64,000 bases of DNA from UBA868 sp016776875 (GCA_051201585.1 CP179198.1:1302001-1366000); one strand, 5' to 3'; numbered from the stretch's first letter, positions 9,483-19,005 are shown. Notes: a model not told the origin generated them from the letters alone. Made by a program: numbers and translations.

Positions 9483-10442
9483 GTGAAGGAAACGCCCAAA
9501 GATCCCGTTTCAAAACGCCTTGTGGCACCAACCGAGGCAGGCCAGCGTCTTGATAATTATCTTTTTAAATACCTGAAAGGTGTTCCGAAAAGTTACATTT
9601 ACAGAATAATTCGCGGCGGTCAGGTTCGCATAAACGGCGGGCGAGTTAAACCATCCAGTCGCCTCGCGGATGGAGATACGGTGAGAATTCCCCCATTGCG
9701 GCAAGCGTCGGAGAAATCGCGGGAACCGAGCGCTGCGCCTGACTTCAAGATTTCAACCCTTTTCGAAGATGAGCATTTACTTATTGTCGATAAGCCATCA
9801 GGATGCGCGGTCCACAGTGGGAGCGGGCATGACTACGGCTTGATTGAAATTTTGCGAAGTCGAATGACAGGCTATCTTGAACTGATACATCGTTTGGATA
9901 AAGAAACTTCGGGAGTCTTGATGTTGGCGAAAGACCCGATGGCGTTACGACAGATGCACCTGCTTTTTAGTTCTCGCAATAAGCTGAAAAGCATACAGAA
10001 ATTTTATACTGCACTTGTAGTGGGAGAATGGCGGGGCGGGAGTCGAACGCTTACCCATTCTCTGGAAACCGTTCGCGGAACGGTCGGTGCAAAACGTTCG
10101 AAAGTCAGTAGTTCAGGAAGGGAGGCGATTAGCATCTTTGATCCCGTCAAGTCGTTGAAGGGTCATACCCTAGTGAAAGTTGAAATCAAGACAGGGCGTC
10201 TTCATCAGGTGCGTGTTCATGCGGAACAAGAAGGATATCCGGTTGCTGGAGATAAACTTTATGGCGATAAGGAAAGAAATCTTGATTTACGGAAACTCGG
10301 GTTAAGGCGGCAGTTTTTACATGCAGAATCACTTCTTTTTGACCACCCCAATTCAGGCGCCCCGATGACTATTCAGTCTGCATTACCGGACGATCTTTCG
10401 AGCGTACTTTGCAAACTTGAACAAAAGCAAAATGTCCAATAA
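9483..10442 (+). CDS. rluC: 23S rRNA pseudouridine synthase RluC
   Basis: Pseudouridine synthase of the RluA family acting on 23S rRNA helices. 319 residues, the usual size. The N-terminal S4-like RNA-binding domain (RLDNYLFKYLKGVPKSYIYR) precedes the catalytic domain with HRLDKETSGVL, whose Asp is the nucleophile. Later motifs are KIQKFYTALVVG and GRLHQVRVHA. GTG at 9483 is taken as start because the reading begins just after an in-frame AT-rich leader and fits family length. Divergent from rne, as in most gammaproteobacteria, and overlapping the next gene by 11 bases. Confidence 0.94.
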   Translation: MKETPKDPVSKRLVAPTEAGQRLDNYLFKYLKGVPKSYIYRIIRGGQVRINGGRVKPSSRLADGDTVRIPPLRQASEKSREPSAAPDFKISTLFEDEHLLIVDKPSGCAVHSGSGHDYGLIEILRSRMTGYLELIHRLDKETSGVLMLAKDPMALRQMHLLFSSRNKLKSIQKFYTALVVGEWRGGSRTLTHSLETVRGTVGAKRSKVSSSGREAISIFDPVKSLKGHTLVKVEIKTGRLHQVRVHAEQEGYPVAGDKLYGDKERNLDLRKLGLRRQFLHAESLLFDHPNSGAPMTIQSALPDDLSSVLCKLEQKQNVQ

Positions 10443-10811
10443 CGACCGGTCCGGTCGCGGCTTCATCTGTCACTCAAAGGTATTAAAAGCCGGCGGAAAA
10501 GGAGTGCGTTTTGCTATTCTTGATGGGGAGGTAACGCGCGCTGCTTTTGTCGTTCGTCATGAAAATGGTGTAGCCGCATTTTTAAATCAATGCACCCACA
10601 GGGCGCTCGAGCTGGACTGGAGTCCCGGGAATTCTTCGACCTCGATGGGAAAAATCTAATTTGCGCAACTCACGGCGCACTTTATTCCCCCAATAATGGC
10701 GAATGCCTAGGCGGACCTTGTTCCGGAACCGCGTTAACCCAAATTCAAGTCGTTGAGGAACAAGGAGACGTATTCCTCACAGATCATCGATACCATATCC
10801 GCCAAATTTGA
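10432..10811 (+). CDS. Small Rieske [2Fe-2S] protein, frame broken
   Basis: Short Rieske-type ferredoxin-like protein of about 126 residues. The cluster ligands are split over two frames: NQCTHRALELDWSPG (C-x-H) in the first and EFFDLDGKNLICATHGALYSP (C-x2-H) in the second. The shift is net -1 at CCCGGG (10624-10629): adding one G gives a continuous protein. This is the only -1 shift in the window. A similar gene commonly sits between rluC and sppA in gammaproteobacteria; its electron-transfer partner is unknown. Nothing suggests real inactivation beyond the single base. Confidence 0.85.
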
Positions 10812-10857
10812 CCCGCCCTACCGCAACATGAATCAACTCGACGTAAATGGAGAACCA

Positions 10858-11790
10858 ATGGAGACACGCAATGAGTCATCTGAAATTCAGCAATTACTCA
10901 CCACGGTGCTTCGCGAACAAGGTCGGGAGAGAAAACGCCAGCGGAGGTTTCGAATCCTATGGTTAGTGGCTTTAGCATTGCTTCTTGTGGGTGGGCTTGG
11001 CGGGCCAATATGGGTTAGCGATCGCCTTCCTAATGAATTTACTGCGGTCATCCCGATCTCTGGGGTAATTGGGGTGGAACGCGGAACCTCAGCACGCGAA
11101 GTGGAGGACGCAGTCCGTGCTGCATATGGCACCCAAGGTGTTCGCGGTATTATTCTGGATATCAATAGCCCGGGCGGTAGCCCCGTTCAGTCTGGGCAGA
11201 TCTACCGGGCATTGCGGCGCCTTCGCCTTGAGCATCCTGATGTCCCACTTTTTGCCGTGATCGCCGATATCGGCGCGTCGGGCGCCTACTACATCTCAGT
11301 GGCTGCCGAGGATATTTTCGTCGATCCGGCCAGTATTGTTGGCTCCATTGGGGTTATTTCCAGCGGATTTGGGTTTGTTGATACGATGAAGAAGTTAGGG
11401 GTCGAACGACGCTTAACGATCGCGGGGAAAGACAAGAGCATGCTGGACCCATTTTCGCCGGTGGATCAAAATGATCAAAAGAATCTGCAGCGGATTCTTG
11501 ATGATGTCCACAATCAATTTATCGCGGCGGTTAGGGAGGGCAGGGGAACCCGATTACAGGACGACCCTGACATCTTCTCGGGCCAGGTCTGGACCGGCGG
11601 GGAAGCGATCAAAATAGGTCTGGCGGATTCAGCCGCGTCGATTAACGAAGTCGCGAGGGACATCATCGGCGCACCAGTAATATTAGATTTTTCAGTGGAT
11701 GATGATTGGTGGACGCTGCTTTTCGAAAATTTCACAGCTAGTGTGGTCAGGTCAATCGGATTATCTGGAACGCCCTCATTATCGTACTAG
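10858..11790 (+). CDS. sppA: Signal peptide peptidase SppA-type S49 serine protease
   Basis: Membrane-anchored periplasmic protease that degrades cleaved signal peptides. One transmembrane segment near residues 35-55 (ILWLVALALLLVGGLGGPIW) precedes the S49 domain. The nucleophilic serine lies in ADIGASGAYY and the general-base lysine in AGKDKSMLDPF, the standard Ser/Lys dyad. At about 310 residues this is the single-domain form. ATG 10858 is chosen because GGAG lies about 6 bases upstream; ATG 10828 is an in-frame alternative. It follows the Rieske gene in the usual gammaproteobacterial order. Confidence 0.9.
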   Translation: METRNESSEIQQLLTTVLREQGRERKRQRRFRILWLVALALLLVGGLGGPIWVSDRLPNEFTAVIPISGVIGVERGTSAREVEDAVRAAYGTQGVRGIILDINSPGGSPVQSGQIYRALRRLRLEHPDVPLFAVIADIGASGAYYISVAAEDIFVDPASIVGSIGVISSGFGFVDTMKKLGVERRLTIAGKDKSMLDPFSPVDQNDQKNLQRILDDVHNQFIAAVREGRGTRLQDDPDIFSGQVWTGGEAIKIGLADSAASINEVARDIIGAPVILDFSVDDDWWTLLFENFTASVVRSIGLSGTPSLSY

Positions 11791-11792
11791 AA

Positions 11793-12392
11793 CTAAGAAG
11801 TATCATTCAACGGAAATTCCATGCCTTCATTTGAAAGCATGTCGGTGAGTTTGATGAGGGGTAGTCCAATTAGAGCGGTTGGATCTTTCCCGGATAACTC
11901 GTTTAAAAATGTAATTCCAAGACCTTCTGACTTAAGGCTGCCACAGCAGCCATAAGGTTCTTCGGTGTCAATATAGCGATTAATCTGGGAAAGGCTTAGT
12001 TCCCGGTATTGAACATAATAAGGTTCGACGGCGCTTTGCACTGAATCGGCGGTGATATTCACCAATGCAAGCCCGGTATAGAGTGTCATCCTATTTCCTG
12101 ATGCAAGGGTTAATTGGTCAATCGCGGCTTGGCGATCAGCGGGTTTTCCCATTATCACGCCATTCACTTCAGCGACTTGATCAGATCCAATTACTAACCC
12201 TTCTGAAAATAGCGCCGCCCCCGCTTTCGCTTTTGCAATAGCCAATCGTAATGCGAGGTCGGCCGGTTTTTCCTCAGGCAGAGGTTTCTCCGGCACATCG
12301 GGCGCGACCACATCAAAAGGAATACCCAGTCGAGCGAGAAGCGCCCTGCGATAAGGTGAAGTTGAAGCTAATATAACTTTCTGGTTCGGCAT
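11793..12392 (-). CDS. maf: Maf-family nucleotide pyrophosphatase (YceF type)
   Basis: House-cleaning enzyme that hydrolyses modified nucleoside triphosphates; the YceF subgroup prefers 7-methyl-GTP. About 199 residues. The N-terminal ILASTSPYRRALLARLG motif, SDQVAEVNGVIMGKP and the ending GKDPTALIGLPLIKL are diagnostic. An upstream alternative start at 12404 adds four residues. Unlike many relatives, where maf, yceD, rpmF and plsX run together, here maf faces the opposite way, and no yceD lies between it and rpmF. Confidence 0.92.
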   Translation of the reverse strand: MPNQKVILASTSPYRRALLARLGIPFDVVAPDVPEKPLPEEKPADLALRLAIAKAKAGAALFSEGLVIGSDQVAEVNGVIMGKPADRQAAIDQLTLASGNRMTLYTGLALVNITADSVQSAVEPYYVQYRELSLSQINRYIDTEEPYGCCGSLKSEGLGITFLNELSGKDPTALIGLPLIKLTDMLSNEGMEFPLNDTS

Positions 12393-12521
12393 AATTTTTG
12401 ACAACCGTTGGCTTAAGCCACTAAAATTAGGGGGTTTTCACCCACGTTGCAAGATACGCTGGCATATTGCTCTCGATCTAGGAGCGTGGGGTGCTCACTA
12501 TTCTAATCAAAGAGAACCCCT

Positions 12522-12707
12522 ATGGCCGTTCAAAAAAATAGAAAGACACCTTCTAAACGAGGAATGCGCCGTGCCCACGACGGACTGACGAAAGTTACAC
12601 TCTCGACCGATCCCGTGTCAGGAGAACTTCATCGTCGTCACCACGTTACCGCGGACGGTTATTACCGCGGCCGAAAAGTGATTCAGGAATCCGCGGCTGA
12701 AGAATAG
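12522..12707 (+). CDS. rpmF: 50S ribosomal protein L32
   Basis: 61-residue ribosomal protein of the large subunit. The N-terminus MAVQKNRKTPSKRGMRRAHD is the gammaproteobacterial L32 signature, and the GYYRGRKVI segment follows near the C-terminus. It has no zinc-binding cysteines, as usual in this group. It lies 38 bases upstream of plsX, a widely conserved coupling of ribosome and phospholipid synthesis genes. Confidence 0.97.
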   Translation: MAVQKNRKTPSKRGMRRAHDGLTKVTLSTDPVSGELHRRHHVTADGYYRGRKVIQESAAEE

Positions 12708-12745
12708 GCTATTCTTGCCAATAGGCTGGAGCTCGCGCTTTTGAT

Positions 12746-13772
12746 ATGTCGGGGACATCTAACCTGATCCGGTTGTCTGTCGATATGATGGGCGGAGACC
12801 AAGGAATTGAGGTTACCGCGCCCGGACTACTCGACGCATTAAGTCGTTACCCCGACCTTATTTGTCACGCAGTGGGTGATCCCGAGCAGTTACACGACGC
12901 ATTGTCGGCTTCAGCGCCGGGTGATCGCCTCATCGTTGTGCCATCTTCCGAAGTTGTCGAAATGGACGAGCCTCCCGCGTCCGCATTACGTTTCAAAAAG
13001 GACTCATCTATGCGGGTCGCGATCAATCAGCTGTCCGAAGGCAGGGTGAGTGGGTGTGTAAGCGCGGGCAATACCGGGGCGTTAATGGCGACTGCCCGTT
13101 TTGTATTAAAAACGCTACCGGGAATTGATCGTCCCGCCATTATTGCGGTGTTACCCCGATCGGCAGGTCATGTCCATATGTTGGATCTTGGCGCGAATGT
13201 CGGAAGCCCGCCCGAAGTCCTTTTTCAGTTTGGGTTGATGGGATCAAGCTTGGTTCGTACGCTAGAGGGCGCTGAGGCCCCAACCGTCGGATTATTGAAT
13301 GTGGGTAGTGAAGAGATCAAAGGGAGCGAAACAATAAAAACGGCCTCTGAGATGTTGAGAAACAGTGATCTCAACTATGTCGGTTATGTCGAAGGTGACG
13401 ATATTTTCAACGGCGAAGTTGATCTTATTGTTTGCGACGGGTTCGAGGGAAACATTGCGCTTAAAACAAGCGAAGGTCTCGCACAAATGCTGACGAAAGT
13501 CATTCGAGAGGAATTTACAAGATCTCTATTCAGCAAACTCGCAGCACTAATTGCGAAACCGGTCTTGAGGGCATTTCAGGCTCGGATCGATCATCGCAGG
13601 TATAACGGCGCCATGCTCCTTGGGTTGCGAGGGGTTGTCATAAAATCCCATGGCGGAGCGGATCAAACTGCTTTCTCCAGTGCGATTGGCGCTGCTCGAC
13701 TTGCTGCCAGCAAGAACCTGATTTCTCAAATAGAGAGCGACCTTGAAGCTTACCTTGGCCCTCGCGGACTAA
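12746..13772 (+). CDS. plsX: Phosphate acyltransferase PlsX, end inferred after a +1 shift
   Basis: Makes acyl-phosphate from acyl-ACP for phospholipid synthesis. Family motifs are SVDMMGGDQG at the start, CVSAGNTGALMA, MLDLGANVGS and ICDGFEGNIALK-like VCDGFEGNIALK. As printed, this frame runs without a stop into fabH, giving a 667-codon reading. A single-base skip at AGCT (13747-13750) would end plsX at TAA 13770-13772, five bases before the fabH ATG, giving about 341 residues. Because AGCT marks most other frame breaks in this window, I take separate genes as the true state. The rpmF-plsX-fabH order is standard. Confidence 0.88.
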
Positions 13773-13777
13773 CCCAT

Positions 13778-14749
13778 ATGCTCATTGATGCTCGAATTAT
13801 CGGAACGGGAAGTTATTTGCCCAAAAGGGTGCTCGATAATCACGAACTAGCGGAAATGGTGGATACGTCTGATGATTGGATTTTCTCGAGAAGCGGTATT
13901 CGCCAACGCCATATCGCGGCACCCGATGAGTTCACGTGCGATCTTGCAGTCCAAGCGGCGGAACGTGCATTAGAGTCGGCCCAGCGAAATCCTGAGGATA
14001 TAGATTTAGTGATCGTTGCGACCACTACTGCTGATCAGGTTTTCCCCAGCACCGCCTGTTTATTGCAGGAACGCCTTGGTATACGGGGGGGTCCCGCTTT
14101 CGACGTTCAAGCGGTTTGTGCAGGATTTGTTTATGCACTGGACGTCGCACATCGATACATCCAAACGGGAGGAAGCAAATGCGCCTTGGTCATCGGCGCG
14201 GAAACATTTTCCAGAATTCTGAACTGGAAGGACCGGTCGACATGCGTCCTTTTTGGCGACGGGGCGGGTGCGATGGTGATCGAAGCTTCTGATTCGCCTG
14301 GTATTATTTCGAGCCATCTTCATGCGGACGGCGCCTATAAAGATCTCCTTTGCGTTCCGACGGGCGTATCCACTGCATATGACCAAGTGATCCAGCGAGA
14401 GGCCTTCACTGAAATGAAGGGAAAAGAGGTTTTCCGCTGGGCAGTCTCGGCGCTGGGCGACGCGGTCGTTGAGGCGCTCGAGGCGAATAACCTGACAGAG
14501 AAAGATATTGATTGGCTGGTCCCTCATCAAGCCAACATCAGAATTATTCAGGCGATCGCCCGTAGAGTCGATATGAGCCTTGATAAGGTGGTGGTCACGA
14601 TTGAGCGTCATGGCAATACGTCTGCCGCATCGGTCCCGTTGGCTTTTGACGAGGCTGTTCGCGATGGACGGATCCGCCGGGGTCAGAATATCATTTTTGA
14701 AGCTTTTGGCGGTGGGTTTGCCTGGGGTAGCATGTTAGTCAAATTTTAA
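13778..14749 (+). CDS. fabH: 3-oxoacyl-ACP synthase III
   Basis: Starts fatty acid synthesis by condensing acetyl-CoA with malonyl-ACP. The ATG at 13778 gives MLIDARIIGTGSYLPKRVL, the usual FabH N-terminus, and a 323-residue protein. The catalytic cysteine lies in DVQAVCAGFVYAL near residue 114, the histidine in VPHQANIRI and the asparagine in RHGNTSAASVP. Expected length and complete motifs argue that it is a free-standing enzyme and not the C-terminal half of a PlsX fusion. fabD, normally between fabH and fabG, is absent; fabG starts 23 bases downstream. Confidence 0.94.
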   Translation: MLIDARIIGTGSYLPKRVLDNHELAEMVDTSDDWIFSRSGIRQRHIAAPDEFTCDLAVQAAERALESAQRNPEDIDLVIVATTTADQVFPSTACLLQERLGIRGGPAFDVQAVCAGFVYALDVAHRYIQTGGSKCALVIGAETFSRILNWKDRSTCVLFGDGAGAMVIEASDSPGIISSHLHADGAYKDLLCVPTGVSTAYDQVIQREAFTEMKGKEVFRWAVSALGDAVVEALEANNLTEKDIDWLVPHQANIRIIQAIARRVDMSLDKVVVTIERHGNTSAASVPLAFDEAVRDGRIRRGQNIIFEAFGGGFAWGSMLVKF

Positions 14750-14772
14750 TAATGGATGCGTGAGAATGAAGG

Positions 14773-15534
14773 ATGAACGATAAGTTAAACGTGGAGAACA
14801 AGTCGGTCAGTTTGGTGACAGGGGCGAGTCGAGGGATTGGCAAAGCCGTGGCGCTTCGTCTCGCGCATCTTGGTTACACCGTCATCGGTACTGCGACGAG
14901 TGACGCGGGCGCAAAAGCCATAACAGAATCAATTAAATCGACAGGCGGTGAAGGTCGCGGTGCGGTATTGGACGTTAATCATCAAACTCAAGGTGAAGAC
15001 CTGGTGTCGGCGATTACGGCTGAATTTGGATCAATTAGCGTATTAATTAATAACGCAGGAGTGACAGAAGACAATTTGCTTCTTCGAATGAAGAAGTCGC
15101 AATGGGACAATGTTGTTAATACAAATTTAAACGCCATTTTTTTGCTGACAAAAATTTGTCTTAAGGGTATGACCAAACAACGATTCGGTCGAATTATTAA
15201 TATCAGTTCAGTTGTTGGCGCCACCGGCAATCCGGGACAAACCAACTACGCTGCGACCAAAGCCGGCATGATGGGGTTTACCAAATCGCTGGCACACGAA
15301 GTGGCGTCTCGGGGGATTACAGTCAACGCAGTCGCACCTGGTTTCATTGCAACTGACATGACCGACGAGATTCCCGACGCGCACAAATCCAAATTGATCG
15401 AGACAATTCCTCAGCGGCGCCTGGGCCAACCCGAAGATATCGCACATGCGGTTGAATTTCTCACTTCTGACCGTGCGGGTTACATTACCGGACAAGTCCT
15501 GCATGTTAACGGTGGAATGTTCATGGGTTTCTGA
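14773..15534 (+). CDS. fabG: 3-oxoacyl-ACP reductase
   Basis: NADPH-dependent short-chain dehydrogenase that reduces 3-oxoacyl-ACP. 253 residues. The cofactor site is TGASRGIGKAVA near residue 17, NNAGVTEDNLLLRM is the FabG-specific segment, and the catalytic Ser-Tyr-Lys set lies in NISSVVGATGNPGQTNYAATK (shown in part). The C-terminal GYITGQVLHVNGGMFM is also typical. Its location between fabH and acpP supports a biosynthetic rather than catabolic role. Confidence 0.95.
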   Translation: MNDKLNVENKSVSLVTGASRGIGKAVALRLAHLGYTVIGTATSDAGAKAITESIKSTGGEGRGAVLDVNHQTQGEDLVSAITAEFGSISVLINNAGVTEDNLLLRMKKSQWDNVVNTNLNAIFLLTKICLKGMTKQRFGRIINISSVVGATGNPGQTNYAATKAGMMGFTKSLAHEVASRGITVNAVAPGFIATDMTDEIPDAHKSKLIETIPQRRLGQPEDIAHAVEFLTSDRAGYITGQVLHVNGGMFMGF

Positions 15535-15744
15535 TGTATTAGCCGCAAATGCCTGTTTTAATGTATAAATTAATTGATCCCCTCGGATTCCCACCATCGA
15601 TTCTAATTAAAGGTGTTTTGGATTTTTAATGGACTTAACGAGTGGTTTACGGTTTAATCCCGCTTCATCCGGTGGATGCTCAATTTCAGCAATGAATTGG
15701 TCGTCGCCATGGAAGAATCCATATACCAGGAGGCTATAGCACCC

Positions 15745-15984
15745 ATGAGCAGTATTGAAGAACGCGTCAAGAAAATCGTTGTCGAGCAGCTCGGCGTAAG
15801 TGACGATCAGGTAACTCCAGATGCTTCCTTCGTCGACGATCTGGGGGCGGACTCCCTAGATACGGTGGAACTTGTAATGGCCCTCGAGGAAGAATTTGAT
15901 GCCGAGATCCCAGATGATGAGGCCGAGAAAATTACGACGGTTAAGCAAGCGGTCGAATTTATTCAAAAAAATACCAATACCTGA
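15745..15984 (+). CDS. acpP: Acyl carrier protein
   Basis: 79-residue acidic carrier of growing fatty acyl chains. The start MSSIEERVKKIVVEQLGV and the 4'-phosphopantetheine serine in GADSLDTVELVMALE near residue 37 are canonical. The ATG at 15745 fits the family better than the longer frame opening at 15676. It is separated from fabG by about 210 bases that probably hold its own promoter, as expected for a highly expressed gene, and is followed by a terminator-like hairpin before fabF. Confidence 0.96.
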   Translation: MSSIEERVKKIVVEQLGVSDDQVTPDASFVDDLGADSLDTVELVMALEEEFDAEIPDDEAEKITTVKQAVEFIQKNTNT

Positions 15985-16017
15985 TCACCCCTGAACATCG
16001 GGTTCCAGCACCTATAT

Positions 16018-16062
16018 AAAGCCGGCTGACGCTCACGCTTCAGGCGGCTTTATTTTTTTATA
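16018..16062 (+). terminator. Intrinsic terminator or attenuator after acpP
   Basis: AAAGCCGGCTG and CAGGCGGCTTT pair as a stem of seven plus three base pairs around one mismatch, with a loop of about 12 bases. It is followed by TTTATTTTTTTA. This is a good rho-independent terminator between acpP and fabF and would let acpP be made in excess of fabF. Confidence 0.75.
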
Positions 16063-16070
16063 AAACTAAT

Positions 16071-17319
16071 ATGCATGGATTAAGAAAAGTGGTTGTTACG
16101 GGCCTTGGCTGTATTTCGCCGGTAGGCAACGACCTGGATTCAACGTGGACCGGTTTAACGTCAGGTCAAAACGGCATCAACACGGTCAGTCATTTTGACG
16201 CCTCTGACTTGCCCACGCGAATCGCTGGCGAAGCAAACGGTTTTGATCCTGAGGCCCGCCTCGGCGCGAAAGAAATACGACGGATGGATCGATTCATCCA
16301 GTTGGGCTTATGTGCCGGGCTTGAGGCTTTTGAAGACAGCGGTATCGATTTAGAGCGCGTTGATAGAGATCAGATTGGCGTTTTAATTGGAGCGGGTATC
16401 GGTGGTCTGGACACCATTGAGAGCACGACTCGGTTATTGGCTGAAAAGGGTCCGCGAAAAGTTTCACCGTTTTATATTCCCAGTAGCATAATTAACATGG
16501 TCTCGGGAAATCTCTCCATCATGTTAGGCCTTCGTGGACCGAATCTGGCGGTCGTGACAGCTTGCACCACAGGGACTCATGCCATTGGTGAGGCGGCGCG
16601 AATGATTGCACTCGGTGACGCGGAAGTAATGATTGCGGGCGGAACCGAGGCGCCGATTACACCAACCTCGCTCGCTGGATTTGCAGCCGCAAAAGCACTA
16701 AGTCGCCGAAACGATGATCCAACAGTCGCGAGTCGACCGTGGGATCTCGAGCGCGATGGTTTTGTGATGGGTGAAGGTGCCGGGATCATGGTTCTGGAGT
16801 CAGAGGCGCATGCGAAGAAACGGCGATCCCGTATTTATGCCGAGCTTTTCTGGTTATGGCGTTAGCGGCGATGCCCATCATATGACGCAACCTGCGCCCG
16901 GTGGGGAGGGCGCCGCCCGATGCATGACAAGCGCCTTGCGAAGTGCGTCAATCTCGACCGACACTATCGATTATGTAAATGCACATGGTACGTCCACCCC
17001 GCTCGGTGACCTTGCGGAAACGCTCGCACTAAAAACCGTGTTCGGGGAACATGCCGGTCAAATTATGATCAGCTCAACTAAATCCATGATCGGGCACCTT
17101 TTAGGTGCTGCAGGCGGTGTTGAAGCGGTTGCTACGGTAAAGTCGATTTTCCACCAGATCATCCCGCCCACGATTAATCTTCATAAGCCCGATCCTGAAT
17201 GCGATCTTGATTATGTTCCGCACTCCTCTCGAGAGGTTGTCATTCGTTCTGCACTCTCGAACTCCTTCGGCTTCGGTGGCACAAACGGCACCCTGGTTTT
17301 TTCCTCGATCACTACTTAA
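16071..17319 (+). CDS. fabF: 3-oxoacyl-ACP synthase II, frame broken
   Basis: Elongating ketosynthase of fatty acid synthesis. The N-terminus VVVTGLGCISPVGNDL and the active-site cysteine in VVTACTTGTHAIGEAA are in the first frame, which stops at 16865. The second frame carries the two histidines (VNAHGTSTPLGD and KSMIGHLLGAAGG) and ends at 17319. The shift is +1 at AGCTTTT (16843-16849); dropping one T restores IYAELSGYGVSGDAHHM, the expected sequence. The full length of about 415 residues is normal. pabC, often between fabF and mltG, is absent. Confidence 0.94.
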
Positions 17320-17353
17320 GTCGTCTCGGGATAAGCCAAACGCTGTTGGTCAT

Positions 17354-18358
17354 ATGCTCTCGATAAACTGGACACTGAGAGCACTTTTGGCAACATTCGT
17401 TGCGATCGTTTTTTGTGTCGCCGGGATATCAATTCTCTTTCTCTATCAATCGGTTCGAACCCCGATCGGGACAAGCGACCAATTTTTGGTTATTGAACCC
17501 GGCGCGGGACTATCAACGATCGCGAAGCAGTTCGAGGGACAGGGTTTCACCCGTTCGGAGTGGCCCGTGATCTTCTGGGGTGTCCTAAGCGGGATCTCGG
17601 GCTCGTTAAAAGCGGGCGAGTACTTTATCGAGACAGGGGAAACCCCTGCACAAGTGCTCGGAAAAATTGGGCGCGGTGAGATTTTCGAACGAAAGGTAAC
17701 GATATTGGAAGGTGTTACATTCAGGGAGATGTCAGCTCGGCTCGCCCAAGCTAAAAAATTAAAAGATCAACTCAGTCAAATGTCGGATTCGGAAGTCATG
17801 AACGTACTCAATCTTCAGGCGTCGTCGATCGAGGGTTCGTTCTTTCCGGACACGTATCATTATGTGTTAAACGAGTCGGATCTTGATGTCCTGGCCCGTG
17901 CCGTCAGAAAAATGGATCGTGTGTTGAATGTAATCTGGGAATCACGAAGTGCAGATTTAAGTATTGCCACCAAGTATGAGGCGCTTATTCTCGCGTCGAT
18001 CATCCAGAAGGAAGCGATGTTGGAGGCCGAGATGCCGGTGATAAGTGGCGTGCTCCAAAATCGGTTGAAAATTGGCATGCGGCTGCAGACCGATCCAACG
18101 GTGATCTTTGGGCTTGGGCCAGACTTCGACGGTCGTTTAAAACGCAGTCACTTGAAGCAGGATACCGCTTACAATACTTACACTCGGCATGGGCTTCCAC
18201 CAGGCCCTATCGCTGCGCCGGGCAGGGCAGCATTATCGGCGGCCGTTAATCCATCAGAAACGGAATTCCTCTATTTTGTGGCTAAGGGCGACGGTTCACA
18301 TTATTTTTCAAAAACACTTGCCGAACACAATCAGGCTGTCAAAAAATTTATTAAGTGA
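17354..18358 (+). CDS. mltG: Endolytic murein transglycosylase MltG
   Basis: Inner-membrane lytic transglycosylase that cuts nascent glycan strands and so sets their length. ATG 17354 gives a 334-residue protein with one N-terminal transmembrane helix (residues about 8-28). A LysM-like segment (IEPGAGLSTIAKQFEGQGF) precedes the YceG domain. The catalytic glutamate is in ASIIQKEAM, with RLKIGMRLQTDPTVIFG and the YNTYTRHGLPPGPIAAPG signature following. It overlaps the tmk reading start; mltG-tmk-holB is a conserved gammaproteobacterial string. Confidence 0.95.
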   Translation: MLSINWTLRALLATFVAIVFCVAGISILFLYQSVRTPIGTSDQFLVIEPGAGLSTIAKQFEGQGFTRSEWPVIFWGVLSGISGSLKAGEYFIETGETPAQVLGKIGRGEIFERKVTILEGVTFREMSARLAQAKKLKDQLSQMSDSEVMNVLNLQASSIEGSFFPDTYHYVLNESDLDVLARAVRKMDRVLNVIWESRSADLSIATKYEALILASIIQKEAMLEAEMPVISGVLQNRLKIGMRLQTDPTVIFGLGPDFDGRLKRSHLKQDTAYNTYTRHGLPPGPIAAPGRAALSAAVNPSETEFLYFVAKGDGSHYFSKTLAEHNQAVKKFIK

Positions 18359-18363
18359 CGTTT

Positions 18364-19005
18364 ATGGGTGATCAACGCGGAAAATTTATCTCTTTTGAAG
18401 GGGGAGATGGCGTCGGAAAAACCACGCAGATTAACCTCCTGTGCCAACATGTTGAAAAATTGGGCCATACGCCTGTTGTCACGAGAGAGCCAGGGGGTAC
18501 CGTGCTCTCCGAACAGATTCGAGACCTTGTCCTGGAAAGTTCAGCCGAGATCACCCCGATCACCGAGGTTTTGATGATGTTTGCTGCCCGCGCGCAGCAC
18601 GTCTCAGAGGTGATCGAGCCTAACCTGGCAGCGGGCAACTGGGTCCTTTGTGACCGGTTTACGGATGCTTCCTACGCCTATCAAGGCGGGGGCAGGGGAT
18701 TGCCTGATAAATTAATAGAAGGGCTCGCTGAAATTGCAACAAGCGGGCTGGAGCCCGATCTCACGGTGCTGCTTGATCTGGATGTTGAAGAAGGGATTCG
18801 ACGAAGTCATTTGAGAGACTCCCCGCTGGACCGATTTGAGTCGGAAGCGATCGAGTTCAAAAACCGGATTCGAGCCGCCTATCTTAAACGACAAGATTCC
18901 AATTCGACGAGGATTGTTTTAGTTGACGCGTCGCAGTCGATTCAGGAAATCGAATTAGCGATTGCGGCAAAAATTAATGATTTGCACACGAAATCTTATG
19001 GTTAA
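18364..19005 (+). CDS. tmk: Thymidylate kinase
   Basis: Phosphorylates dTMP to dTDP. The P-loop is FEGGDGVGKTTQ near residue 10, followed by TREPGGTVLSEQIR and the DRFTDASYAYQGGGRGL substrate and lid region. Length of about 213 residues is normal. ATG 18364 is preferred; a GTG at 18355 overlapping the mltG stop is an in-frame alternative. It overlaps holB by eight bases. Confidence 0.95.
   Translation: MGDQRGKFISFEGGDGVGKTTQINLLCQHVEKLGHTPVVTREPGGTVLSEQIRDLVLESSAEITPITEVLMMFAARAQHVSEVIEPNLAAGNWVLCDRFTDASYAYQGGGRGLPDKLIEGLAEIATSGLEPDLTVLLDLDVEEGIRRSHLRDSPLDRFESEAIEFKNRIRAAYLKRQDSNSTRIVLVDASQSIQEIELAIAAKINDLHTKSYG

Noticed and set aside
12746..14749. Genuine bifunctional PlsX-FabH enzyme
   Set aside because: An AGCT-linked +1 skip restores two normal-length proteins, in line with the other breaks.
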